From the NCBI GenBank assembly GCA_018136815.1, contig CM030931.1, positions 4,284,148 to 4,348,147 of the forward strand: a DNA stretch of 64,000 nucleotides, in the 5' to 3' direction. The notes beneath the pieces are model-generated. The model made no database searches. It saw only the letters and a list, made by a program, of their open reading frames with translations, and was not told the origin of the DNA. The number at the start of each line of letters is the position of its first letter. Within the stretch, counting starts at the first letter, position 1. Shown here piece by piece: positions 49,077 through 59,000 of the stretch. The DNA comes from Isochrysis galbana (Eukaryota > Haptophyta > Isochrysidales > Isochrysidaceae). Position numbers and translations under genes: made by a program.

Positions 49077-50213
49077 TGTCGCATTCATCCTAGATGATGC
49101 GATTTCCAGGCTCTTATTTCCAGGTCCTTCGCCGTGCGGCCACACGGTGAAGCTCAGGTACATCTAGGTTGGTAGGGTTCGTCCCTAGCGATCTAGAATT
49201 CGAGTTCTTGTTTCGTTCCTTCTAGCCTGTTTGTCAGGTCTAGATTCCAGGTTTCCTCCTTTCGGGTAATCTTGACCCAAAGGAGCCAGGTCGCCTGTCA
49301 CTCGCTGCGCGCTTGTCTCAGGCTCTCGAGTTACCTTGTGAAGGCTTGTTTAGCTTCTTGCAAGGCTTGTCGTTTCTTGTTGGGTTCCGGTTCTTTCTTG
49401 GGACTTGCTAACTTTCGTTGTCGTCCAGGCCTGTTCGTCGTAGGTTTTGTTTAGCCTGGTTAGGGTTTCGTTGTCTTCTGGCGTTCGCGTTGGCGTTCGG
49501 AAATTTCCTCTCACATTCCCTAGGTCCGCTACCCTTGGCTTGTAGGTCCTTGCTTCTTTCTTCTCGGTCAAGGTTTTGGCGAGCGAGTCGGTTGCTCTAT
49601 CCGCTCGAGAGATTTGAGGTTTAATTTGCCATCTCCCCTTGGAGATCGGTGTAGGTTCGCTTCCTAGGTGAGGGAATCTTTCCCCTTGATGCAAGTTACA
49701 TGCAAGCCTTGGCCCCTTTGGTGTTTCTTCCCCTTGGTTGCTACTCAGGGTTGTTCGTTAGAAGCGTCTAGAAGGTTCACGCTCAACGGCAAGATTTATT
49801 CGGTCGTGAAGACATCTCGTTGCGATCTGTATCCAAAGTGATCGCCGTGGTCGCGCGACATGACGCTCCCCTTCGGACTCTCCGCTACGTGGGGAAGTTA
49901 CAACGGAGACACGCTCCGGCCGTCGCTGCGGAGTCTCTCTCTCTCTCTCGCTCTCTCTCTCCGTCTCTCGCGACGTGTTTGAGTTATCGGTGATTTGGGG
50001 TCGCGGTTGCTTGATAATTTGCTTTGTTTGGGTGAATGATTCCGGTGTGTTCGTGAGTCGGTGTATCCTGTTGTTCTCAGCTCCGTTGTCCGTCGTTGTT
50101 CGCTGCGTCGCTGCACTCAAGCAGCTTAGGCTCCCTCCCTGAGGGAAGAGTTCTTTGTAGGTCTAACAATCTCTTACAACCCAACACACTAGGGCCGCTA
50201 GGAGCGCCTCGCC
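49077..50213 (+). repeat. 5' long terminal repeat (minimum extent of homology)
   Basis: Matches 61008-62127 along its whole length. The match ends only because the right copy enters a gap, so the true LTR end and primer-binding site are not fixed. A CTCTCTCTCTCGCTCTCTC stretch lies near 49935. Confidence 0.85.
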
Positions 50214-50260
50214 GCCCCACAGCCCTTCGTTCGCCGTTCGTTCCCCGTCCAGACACCCAA

Positions 50261-52978
50261 ATGGGGTTGCCCGACCCAGTCCAGAATTTCATTCACCCGA
50301 CTCCCGGTGGGGAGGAGGGACAAAGCGCCGCGCTAGCCGCCGGTGCCGCTCGCGACGGAGTGGCTCAGAGCCCTCCGGCTCCGCTCGACTCGACAAGCAC
50401 GAAATCGAAGCTTGCGTCCTCGGCCGCAGAGGAGGAACCCCTCAGGGAACCTTCTCTGCCCGCTGCAGCTTTTGCTCCCGTGGGATGTCCGAGTGATCCC
50501 ACGGCTTCTGAGGCTACACCAATGGCACCCATCACCCCGGCTGCTATCTCCACGACTGGCTCCGATCAGCTCGTGGCGGATGGCGAGGATTTGTCCGCTT
50601 CCTTCGGCACCCACCGGGTGCAATCACAGCGGGCCATGATGGAGCATGACCCTCTCCCGCATGAGGCCAACTTCAGCGTCGCTGAGTTGGCCAATGAGGT
50701 GGAGGAGGGTCCCCTCCCTCTGATTCAGTTTGACCCCCCTCCTCACCTTCGAGATGATGAGTCTGAGGTCGGTGAAGGGGAGGGGATCAGCTTCCGAAGC
50801 CCCGCTTACCGGGACTATGCCCCGCCGTCATCAAAAGGGGTCCTTGATCAAGAGATCGCCCCGATCGAGACGGCCGCGGCGCGTCAGGATGCGGAAATGG
50901 CAAGGCTTCAGGCGGAGACCAACACCCTAAAAGGGGCTGTGGAGCGCCTACATTCATCCCTTGCCGCGGCAGAGGCGAGGGAGGGGCTTCTCCGGGATCA
51001 AGTTGAAGCAGGGTTCAAAGCCCTGACTCAGCTACTCCAAGCCCGCCAAGAGCCCGCTTCAAGTCCGTCCATGGATCGGACCGAGGCGGCTGCGGATTCT
51101 GCTAGGCCGGTTCAGAGGGAACCACCCATGGGCGAGCCTCCTGCTCTAGACCCAAAGGGCCACGCCTCTCCGGCTTCTAGGGTTCCACGGTCGGCGTACC
51201 CGACCTCCAAATCGGAACCCCGCCGCCAGGATCAGAGCCCTCACCGGGGCCCGACCCCGGTGGTGCCGTTCCGCCACCCTCGCGACCCCTGCCTTGCGGT
51301 GGGGATGGATGAGCGAGAGGCAGTTGTAAGCGAGTGGAAAAATCTCCTCGCCCTGCCCTCACGCGATCTGGCCGCCCTTTACCGCGACTCCGACGAGCAT
51401 GAGCTCATCCATACCATTTTGAAGAGCAACCTCTCCCTGGCGGGCAACGTTTGGCATTGCCGAATTTTCATGGAGGAGGACCACTTGCTCAAATGGGTGC
51501 GTAGCCGCTTCTCAGCAGAGCAAACCCTTCACCATCAGGTCAGGATGGGCAAAGAGCTTTCGGAGCTCCGCTTCCCAAAGGCCCTCGCCTCCGATAACGT
51601 TCAAACCGCGGCGACAGCCTGGAACGAATTTCGGCTAACTCTCATCAAGCCGTTGGAGCGGGCACTAGCGCTCGGCTGCGATCATCGCGAAATATTTACC
51701 TCCCTCCTCGCGGCAGCCGGAGCCAATTCCAGCGGCAATTCTCGCATCTTCGCCTTCCTCCTCGATCTAGTGGAGGACCGGGCCCTCGCTCTCAATCCTG
51801 TCCTCGCTGCTGACGTCCTTCTTCGCAAATGCGACGGGACCTTCGCAAACGGGGCCGATGGTTTCGCGAAAGACTCGGCGTCGATGGAGTGGGACCGCAT
51901 GAGGGAGCGCGAGGCCGGCGCTGATCTATGTGAGCTCAGCAAGAATTTGGTTCGCGCCTACATCCGCAAGCTTGGCGATTCCGCGGTTGACTCCACCAAC
52001 GTGTGGGATCATCCAAACATGGCCCATGAGATCAACCAGAGGTTCGAGGAAATCATTCGGAACGATAAGGTTGATCCTCAGCGCGGCGTCGACAATGCTA
52101 TTAAATTTGCGGAGGTGCTCGCGGAGACTCGTTTCCGCGTAGAGAACCACGAGCTAGGTCGGTCGGCGCTCTCGTGCGTCAACCTCTGCCAACGGTACCT
52201 CAGCCCTTACGAGCAGGCCCGGGTGAAGCGTCATCAATCCCGACCCTCGACGAAGCAAACCGTGGCTAGCGTACGCACTAAGGCCTCAGGCGAGGCAAAG
52301 AACGAGACTTCCTCGTCCCAGAAGACCGCTTCGACCACGGACATGGTCGCCGCCGTGCAGGCAGCCGTCCAAGCCACCGTGGCTGAAGCTCTTCGCGGAC
52401 AGGGACACTCGCCTGCTTCGAAGCCTGATTATCGGGCTGCTGCACCGCCGGCAAGTTACCACTCCAACTCACCGTTGCCGGCTATACTGACCGATCCACC
52501 CGGTCGAAAGGGAGGCTCGTCTCGGCCGCCCAGCCGTCGCTGCGATCCGCCGGCGAACGGCCAAGGGCTACCGCCTGACTTGGGCGTATCCCGGTGGACG
52601 CCCGAGCTTTGGAATCGGGCCCGAGCCCGCTTCTGGGCCGTAGCAGGCTATGCCAAGCACCCAAGGGTCTCGGCGGCGCTAGCAAAGTGCCGACCGGCCG
52701 ATAATTCAATGGAAACTCCACGGACGGACGATATCAATAGGGGAATCACCGAATGGACGAACGAAAACGGCTGTGCCTTCTGCGCTTTCCGACCTCAAGC
52801 TCCTCCTGGCACTCCAGCCAGCGAAGCCTGGAAATATGGCACGGGAGACGGTGCTCACAACCCCGTCATCTGTCAGCCATATATCCGCTTTCTGTGTGAG
52901 GCTGGCTGCGGAGAGTGCGGATCGGACGAGCACATTCATAAGCTTCTTCGCTCGATGGTCCGGGTTAAGCCTCAGTAG
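50261..52978 (+). CDS. gag: Gypsy gag polyprotein
   Basis: 905 aa from ATG 50261 (MGLPDPVQNFIHPTPGGEEG) to TAG 52976-52978. An acidic/Pro-rich N-terminus is followed by a coiled coil at about 50860-51040 (MARLQAETNTLKGAVERLHS). Then comes a helical capsid-like region (WHCRIFMEEDHLLKWVRSRF, RIFAFLLDLVEDRALALNPV, RYLSPYEQARVKRHQS) and a Ser/Pro linker. The C-terminal Cys/His cluster CAFCAFRP...CQPYIRFLCEAGCGECGSDEH is unlike the usual CCHC knuckle. At over 900 residues it is long for a Gypsy gag. It forms the particle that packages element RNA. pol follows in the same frame after the stop. Confidence 0.85.
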   Translation: MGLPDPVQNFIHPTPGGEEGQSAALAAGAARDGVAQSPPAPLDSTSTKSKLASSAAEEEPLREPSLPAAAFAPVGCPSDPTASEATPMAPITPAAISTTGSDQLVADGEDLSASFGTHRVQSQRAMMEHDPLPHEANFSVAELANEVEEGPLPLIQFDPPPHLRDDESEVGEGEGISFRSPAYRDYAPPSSKGVLDQEIAPIETAAARQDAEMARLQAETNTLKGAVERLHSSLAAAEAREGLLRDQVEAGFKALTQLLQARQEPASSPSMDRTEAAADSARPVQREPPMGEPPALDPKGHASPASRVPRSAYPTSKSEPRRQDQSPHRGPTPVVPFRHPRDPCLAVGMDEREAVVSEWKNLLALPSRDLAALYRDSDEHELIHTILKSNLSLAGNVWHCRIFMEEDHLLKWVRSRFSAEQTLHHQVRMGKELSELRFPKALASDNVQTAATAWNEFRLTLIKPLERALALGCDHREIFTSLLAAAGANSSGNSRIFAFLLDLVEDRALALNPVLAADVLLRKCDGTFANGADGFAKDSASMEWDRMREREAGADLCELSKNLVRAYIRKLGDSAVDSTNVWDHPNMAHEINQRFEEIIRNDKVDPQRGVDNAIKFAEVLAETRFRVENHELGRSALSCVNLCQRYLSPYEQARVKRHQSRPSTKQTVASVRTKASGEAKNETSSSQKTASTTDMVAAVQAAVQATVAEALRGQGHSPASKPDYRAAAPPASYHSNSPLPAILTDPPGRKGGSSRPPSRRCDPPANGQGLPPDLGVSRWTPELWNRARARFWAVAGYAKHPRVSAALAKCRPADNSMETPRTDDINRGITEWTNENGCAFCAFRPQAPPGTPASEAWKYGTGDGAHNPVICQPYIRFLCEAGCGECGSDEHIHKLLRSMVRVKPQ

Positions 52979-53000
52979 GGGTCCGGCGGGGTCCCCGTCC
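52976..53000 (+). promoter_or_regulatory. Putative gag-pol stop-codon readthrough site
   Basis: CCTCAGTAGGGGTCC: a single UAG separates gag and pol, and the same frame is then open to 60076. Directly downstream, GGGGTCCGGCGGGGTCCCC can form a short GC stem (GGGG with CCCC). UAG followed by G and a nearby structure recalls the readthrough signal of gammaretroviruses. Function is inferred. Confidence 0.6.
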
Positions 53001-56000
53001 TTCAAACCCTGGCGGAGAACATCGCGGGCGGTGGGCCTGAACGCCACCACCACCATCCCGATCCGATCCCTACGCCGCTTGGGGAGAAGAGCTGTCGACG
53101 CGGCGATTCTCCCCCTGTCTCTAGCTCTATTCAGTCCTCGACGGTGGGAGCCGCCTCGCCGGCTGAAGCCCCCGCCGAACGGCTATCTCGGAAGCCGGAG
53201 TCGACACTTGACCCGGGCTCCTGGAAACAGGTTTGCCCCGGAGATCGTCGCGACCCGACTCTCCGAAATTCGTGTACGTCTACAAGTTCTTCTATTACTT
53301 CGCACGCTATTAGGATGTTAGGGGCTGATTCTCGCACGCTGCCCCTCTTGGAGTCTGTTTCTACGGATACTATGCTGTCATCGGTTCCTTCTAACTCTCC
53401 TAGGTCTTTCGACGCATCTTCATCCCTGGATTCACCCCCCGACGGCCCTGCCCAAGGGGGTGGGCTAGGTAGATTCGACGCGTCTTCGGTCTCTTCGTTT
53501 CGTAAACGAACAGTTGTGAAGCCCTCGAGGGCTGTCGACTCGGTATCATCTTCTGCTCTAGGTTCTATGGATAGGTCCGACGTGGCCGCTGCCGCGTACG
53601 AAAACGTTGTTGCTGCTTTACCTGTTTCTGCTCTTTCCCGGCGGGACCCCTCTGGAGACCTCTCTCCCAAGGGCCATAGCCGGAGCCGCTCTGCGGACGA
53701 ATCGTCGTTGTCTACCGTAGGTTCTCGTGCTGTTGAGGCGGAGACTAGTGTCTCCTCTTCACCTCTCTCCCCGGTTCGTTATATTTCTCCGTCATCGTGT
53801 TCATTCTCTCGTCTCGAAGTTGCACCTGTTCTCGTTTCTGACCTGGTTCCCGACCCGGAAGGGTCGGCTTCCGGGGTCGATGAAGTTGAAGGTTCCAAGG
53901 GAGCTGCGGCTTTCCGCGCTCACGCCGTGGTCACTCCAGCCTCGGGAGACGCAGGGGCCGTCGATTACGATCCCACGTCGCGCACCACATGGACGCCGGC
54001 GTCTCCTCTTTCTCTCGGCTCTCCGGAGGATCCCCATTCCAGGGATCGCCCGCCGGGGCCAACCCCCTTCAGGTCTAGCCCACCGAAACTTGAGGGCGAC
54101 GACCCCCTCCCCCTGAATTCTACTGCCGAGGCCATCCACCGGATCGCCGTGGTTGGTTGTTCCTCGGCCGCCAAGTCTACTGAAGCTGCCCGCGCCCCTA
54201 CGCGCGAGCTTCAAATGTTAGCCGCCTCCCGTGCCCGGGCTAGCGGTTCCTCCGTCATCTTGCCCCGCCATCTCGCCGAAGCTGCTCTAGCCTTGCGGCG
54301 GCCGGACGCGAGCACTCATGCATCGCCCTCTGCCGTGTTGCCGACGCATTTTGACGAGCTTTGCGCTGAGTTGGCAGCGATCCACGACGCCGTGACGTTC
54401 GACGCGGCCGAGGGGATTCCTCCACCCCGCGTTCTAGTCGTCGGTGAAGCTAGCGGGGTCGTGTCTTCGATGTTCCTACTTGCCGGAGCGCACGTCGCGA
54501 CGTGCGATCTACGACCGTCGGAGATCGACTACATTCCCCACTTCTGCGGAGATGCTCTTCACATTCAAAATCTCGGTTGGGACCTCGTGGTCGCGCATCC
54601 GCCGTGCACGTATTTGTCGGCGGTGAGTTGCCAGTGGCTCGATCGGGAACCGGGACGTCGCCAGGCTCTCGAATCCGCCGCTAGAGTCTTCCTCGCCATG
54701 GCAAGCGCCGACGCGCCTTTCGTTGCCGTCGAAAATCCTCGAATGCACGCGGAAGCCTCTGCCTTAGTCGGGGGGTTGCGACCGCGGCAGTTTGTGCAGC
54801 CGTGGCAGCACGGCACGGGCCATCAAAAGGCAACTGGCCTGTACCTGACGGCTTCACTCCCGCCCCTGCAGCCTTCGAAGATTGTCGAGGGACGTCTATC
54901 CGCGATGGCGGATCTATCGCCGTCGCCTCACCGTGGCGCCCTTCGCAGCCGCACCTATGTGGGCATTGCCGGTGCAATGGCGGCCCAGTGGATGCCGGTC
55001 TTGCGCCGTTATGCGCGCAAAGCCAAGGCGTCGCGTTCGCTCAACTTCACGGTGGACTGGGCAATTTCCCAAGCAGCTGCCAGCTTGAGAGAACGCCCCT
55101 CGCTTTGTTCGACCGGCTTCGAACTGGCTGAGCCGAGGACGGCTCTGGCTCGTTTCATGGAGGGGAGAGGCGAAGCAGCTTCTAGCTCTCACCTCACGCC
55201 TCCCAGCGGTTCGCCAGTGTCTGATTCGGTTGTCGTGATCCCGGACGCAGGCCCCGTTGCCGATGCTTCTCGCCTGCTTCATCAGGAGGACTCGGAAACA
55301 AACGTATCGCAAGACGAGGCCGAGGCGGAAGGAGACCGCTTCCTGCCGTGGGAGTGGCCCATAGAGGACCGCTCTACAACGCCAGGCCCTCCAAACACGG
55401 TGAAGAAGCGCCGCAGCAAGTGGCAGGTCTTCGACCGTGATGTAATTTCGGGGGTCCATCGGTGGCAGGATGTCACGCCTTCCATCGCCCAAGAAATCGC
55501 TGAGCAAGCGGCAGCTGCGGAGCCGTCGGAACCTCCCATCTTGTCTCGACTGGGCTCTCAAGGCATCAATGCACTATCTCCGAGCGCCTCCTTCACGGCT
55601 GGCGACGAGGGAGTGGCCGAACTGACCAATTCGTTCGTAGCCGAAAGGCCACTCGAAACCTGGGATGTCGGGCCCGACTCGGGAGAAGATGATACGCCCG
55701 AGATGCCAGAACACCGGAGCATGCAGACCCTCGAGACCAAGCCCTCCGACGCCGCCGAAGGAGAGGGTACTCCACGGGCACTGTGTTGCGATGGGGCTGC
55801 CGCTAGGGGTCTCAGTGCGGCTGGTTTTTCCGAGTTGTCGAAGCTTCCGAAGACAGACTTGCAGAAGTCCCTGGAGAAGGAATGGTCACGCCAAATGGAT
55901 CAACCTCGGCATCCGACGGACCGTCGAGGGCTAGGCTATGATGGCGTGCCTAACCCCTCTAATTCAGCAAAGGCATCCCCATACTCTTCAATACCATTCG

Positions 56001-59000
56001 TGCCGCAGACGGTAGCCGCCGCTATCGAGCGAGTGCCCCACGTCGATGAATCTTCTCCGTCCAGGCCAGCCTCCAATCCAACCACCCCGTCACCCGGAGC
56101 CGGAACCTCGCTTCCAGTAGAATCTATCGCGGACACGCCGCCCCCGCTCTACCCTCGTCACTGCCTCTATGTCCGCGATCTCGTGGTCTGCCGTGCCGAT
56201 GGCGACCGCGCAGCTCAAGGGTTCGTTCTCCCGGACGTTGCCCTCACGGTGAACAGCACCCTGGCTGACACTGGAGCGGGCCCGTCAGTAATCACCACTG
56301 CCCTGCTTGATCGACTACCTGAAGACGCCTGCGTCGAACGCGTATCGGACGCTACCGTCCCCAACCTACATGGGCCGGACGGCCTTCCTCTCATCACTAG
56401 GGGCTGGGCTAGCCTCGTCTTCTCCTTGTCCGGTCGCCTCTTCCGTCATTCGTTCGCGGTCATCGAAGGAAACGCGATGCTTCTGCTCGGGAACGATTTT
56501 TTGGCCGCCCACTCCGCTACCATTTCTCTCGACGCCGCGAGCTCGGAGGGAAGCCTCCGCCTCCGTCCTGCCTCTGGCGATGCAGAAGACTCTTCAAGAG
56601 TCCTTTCCGAATGTGTAGTCAGAGTTTCCACGGCGCCACCCCCAGTCGCGGACTCCGGCTTCGTCGGAGCTATCTCGATGTCACCCGGTCAACCGCTGAC
56701 TGTCGACTTTCTGGAGAGGTCGACGGCAACACGAGAGATCCCGGCTGGATCGGAGGGTGAGGCTGCTGCTGATGCTAGGCAGCCACTCTATACACCTCTC
56801 TTTGAGTCAGCCGACGAGTTTGCGGCCAAAGCTCCGGCGTCTACCTCGTCCGAATATCTTCTCTACACGGAGCAAGCGGTGACGATTCCTGCCTTCCACC
56901 GCGCAACCATCTGGGTCAGGGTTCCGCTGGCTCTCCGAGATCATTCGGACTGCGCGATGCTGGTCGACCGCCTACCAATTCGCGAGGCTCTCGATTCGTC
57001 CTCTCTCGTAATGCCCACGGTGGTCACGCCCACGGACGATCACCGCATCGCGGTGACGATCGTCCACACCGGAGTCGATGCGCTGACCCTGCCGTCTCTG
57101 CATCCGATAGCTTCGCTCCAGGTGCGTTTCAAGTTGCACCGGGGCTGGACTCCGACTGGAAGCGAGGGGGATGGTGACCCTGTCACCGCGCTGAGCGAGG
57201 AGCAACGATCTCTACTCGACTCAGCCACCATCGATCCGGACCGGCTTCTTTCCGACGATCAACGAGAAGAAGTACGCCAACTCTTGGCCCGGCGCATCAA
57301 AGCTTTCGCGTTGCACCCGGGGGCTCCAAACCATACGCACGTTCTCGAGGTGGAGTTGCCACTCAACCCCGGCGCTGTTCCTCACCGGCATGCTCCGTCT
57401 AGAGTGGGCCGCGCAGGCGAGCTCATCATAGAAGAGGAGGTAGCCAAGATGGAAGCCGCCGGCATTATTCGCAAGTCAAATTCGGCTTGGGCTTCCCGAG
57501 TAGTCCTGGTCAGCAAGAAAGATGGCTCCGTTCGATTCTGCGTGGACTACCGCGACACTAACGCCAAGCTACGCGTCGAGGATAGCCCTCTACCCCTCAT
57601 TGTAGAGGCTATTGATAGGCTAGCGTCCGGCCAAGGGCCGCTCAGTTCTCTCTTTTTATGTACTCTCGATTTAGCCTCTGGTTTTTGGGGCATCCCGATC
57701 AAAGAATCGCACAAACATATCACCGCTTTCACTACCCACCGCGGCAAATACGAGTTCAACTTTCTACCGTTCGGCATCCAATCAGGTCCCTCCTACATGT
57801 GCCGCTTGATGGACATCGTTCTCGGTGCGCTAGCGTGGGAGATCTGCATGCCTTACCTCGATGATGTGGGCATCTGGTCAACGGGCGTGGGTCCTTCCGA
57901 AGAGGCCAGGGCACAGGCTTCGTTCGAGCAAATGCTTCACCGGCTAGACCTAGTTCTCGAGCGGCTAGAGTGGGCCGGCCTGACCTGCAAGATGTCCAAG
58001 TGTGTCTTCTTTGCCACCTCTACGGAGTACCTCGGTCACGTTGTCTCGAGGGAAGGTCTCAAGATGGACCCGAAGAAGGTCGCAGCTGTCGCCGACATCG
58101 ACCCGTCATCCATCAACTCCTTGGAAGCGGTTCGATCTTTCCTCGGCCTTTGCTCCTACTATCGTCGATTCATTCGCCAATTCGCCGCTAAGGCTGCTCC
58201 CCTCACTGCTCTCACGCGGAAGGGCTGCGACGTGGCAAAGGAGTCCCAGTCCGAGGAGTGTCGCCGAGCTATCCAAGAGCTCAAGACAGCGATCACCTCG
58301 GAGCCCGTCTTGACTCCACCCAGGGATGATCGGCCCTTCATCGTCAAGACCGATGGGGCTAGCAAGTTGGGTATCGCCGGCATCCTCTCGCAGCTAGGAG
58401 ACGATAACCGTGAACGAGTCGTTGGGTATTACGCTCGCAGTCTCACCTCGGCCGAACGCCATTGGACGGTGACCGAGATTGAGCTCTTGGCTGCCCTGGA
58501 ATCAATCCGAAATTGGCGACCCTACCTTTGGGGGCGTCGGTTCAAGTTAGTCGTCGACCACTCCGCGCTGCGATGGCTGCATACCATGAAGGATCAAGTA
58601 GCCGGTGGGCCAGCCTCTCGGCTGACTCGGTGGGCTCTCAAGTTGGCTGAGTACCGGTTCGATGTCGAACATAAACCAGGAGCTGTTCATCAGGATGCTG
58701 ACGGGCTGTCCCGGCTAGCATCCCTGGAGCCGGAACACGAAGACGAACCACTCGCCGGCCCAGCGTCGTTAGCGGTACGTGAGCCTGGCTCAGAGTCTCT
58801 AGCCGAGCATGAACGGTCTCATCCGGTGGCTGCCATCACGCGCTCCGTAGCTACGGCGCGAGGGCTTCAAGCCTTGGACCGATCTCGTCGTCGAGCCTCC
58901 GATTCCGGGCCCGCCATCCAGTCCAGTTATTTGGCCCCGGGTACGCCGACTTCCGAAGAGATGAGAGCGGCCCTGGCGGAAGATCCGTTCGTAGAGCCAC

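Noticed and set aside
53131..53670. 179-codon minus-strand ORF opposite pol
   Set aside because: Shadow of the Ser/Pro-rich pol linker; no features of its own.
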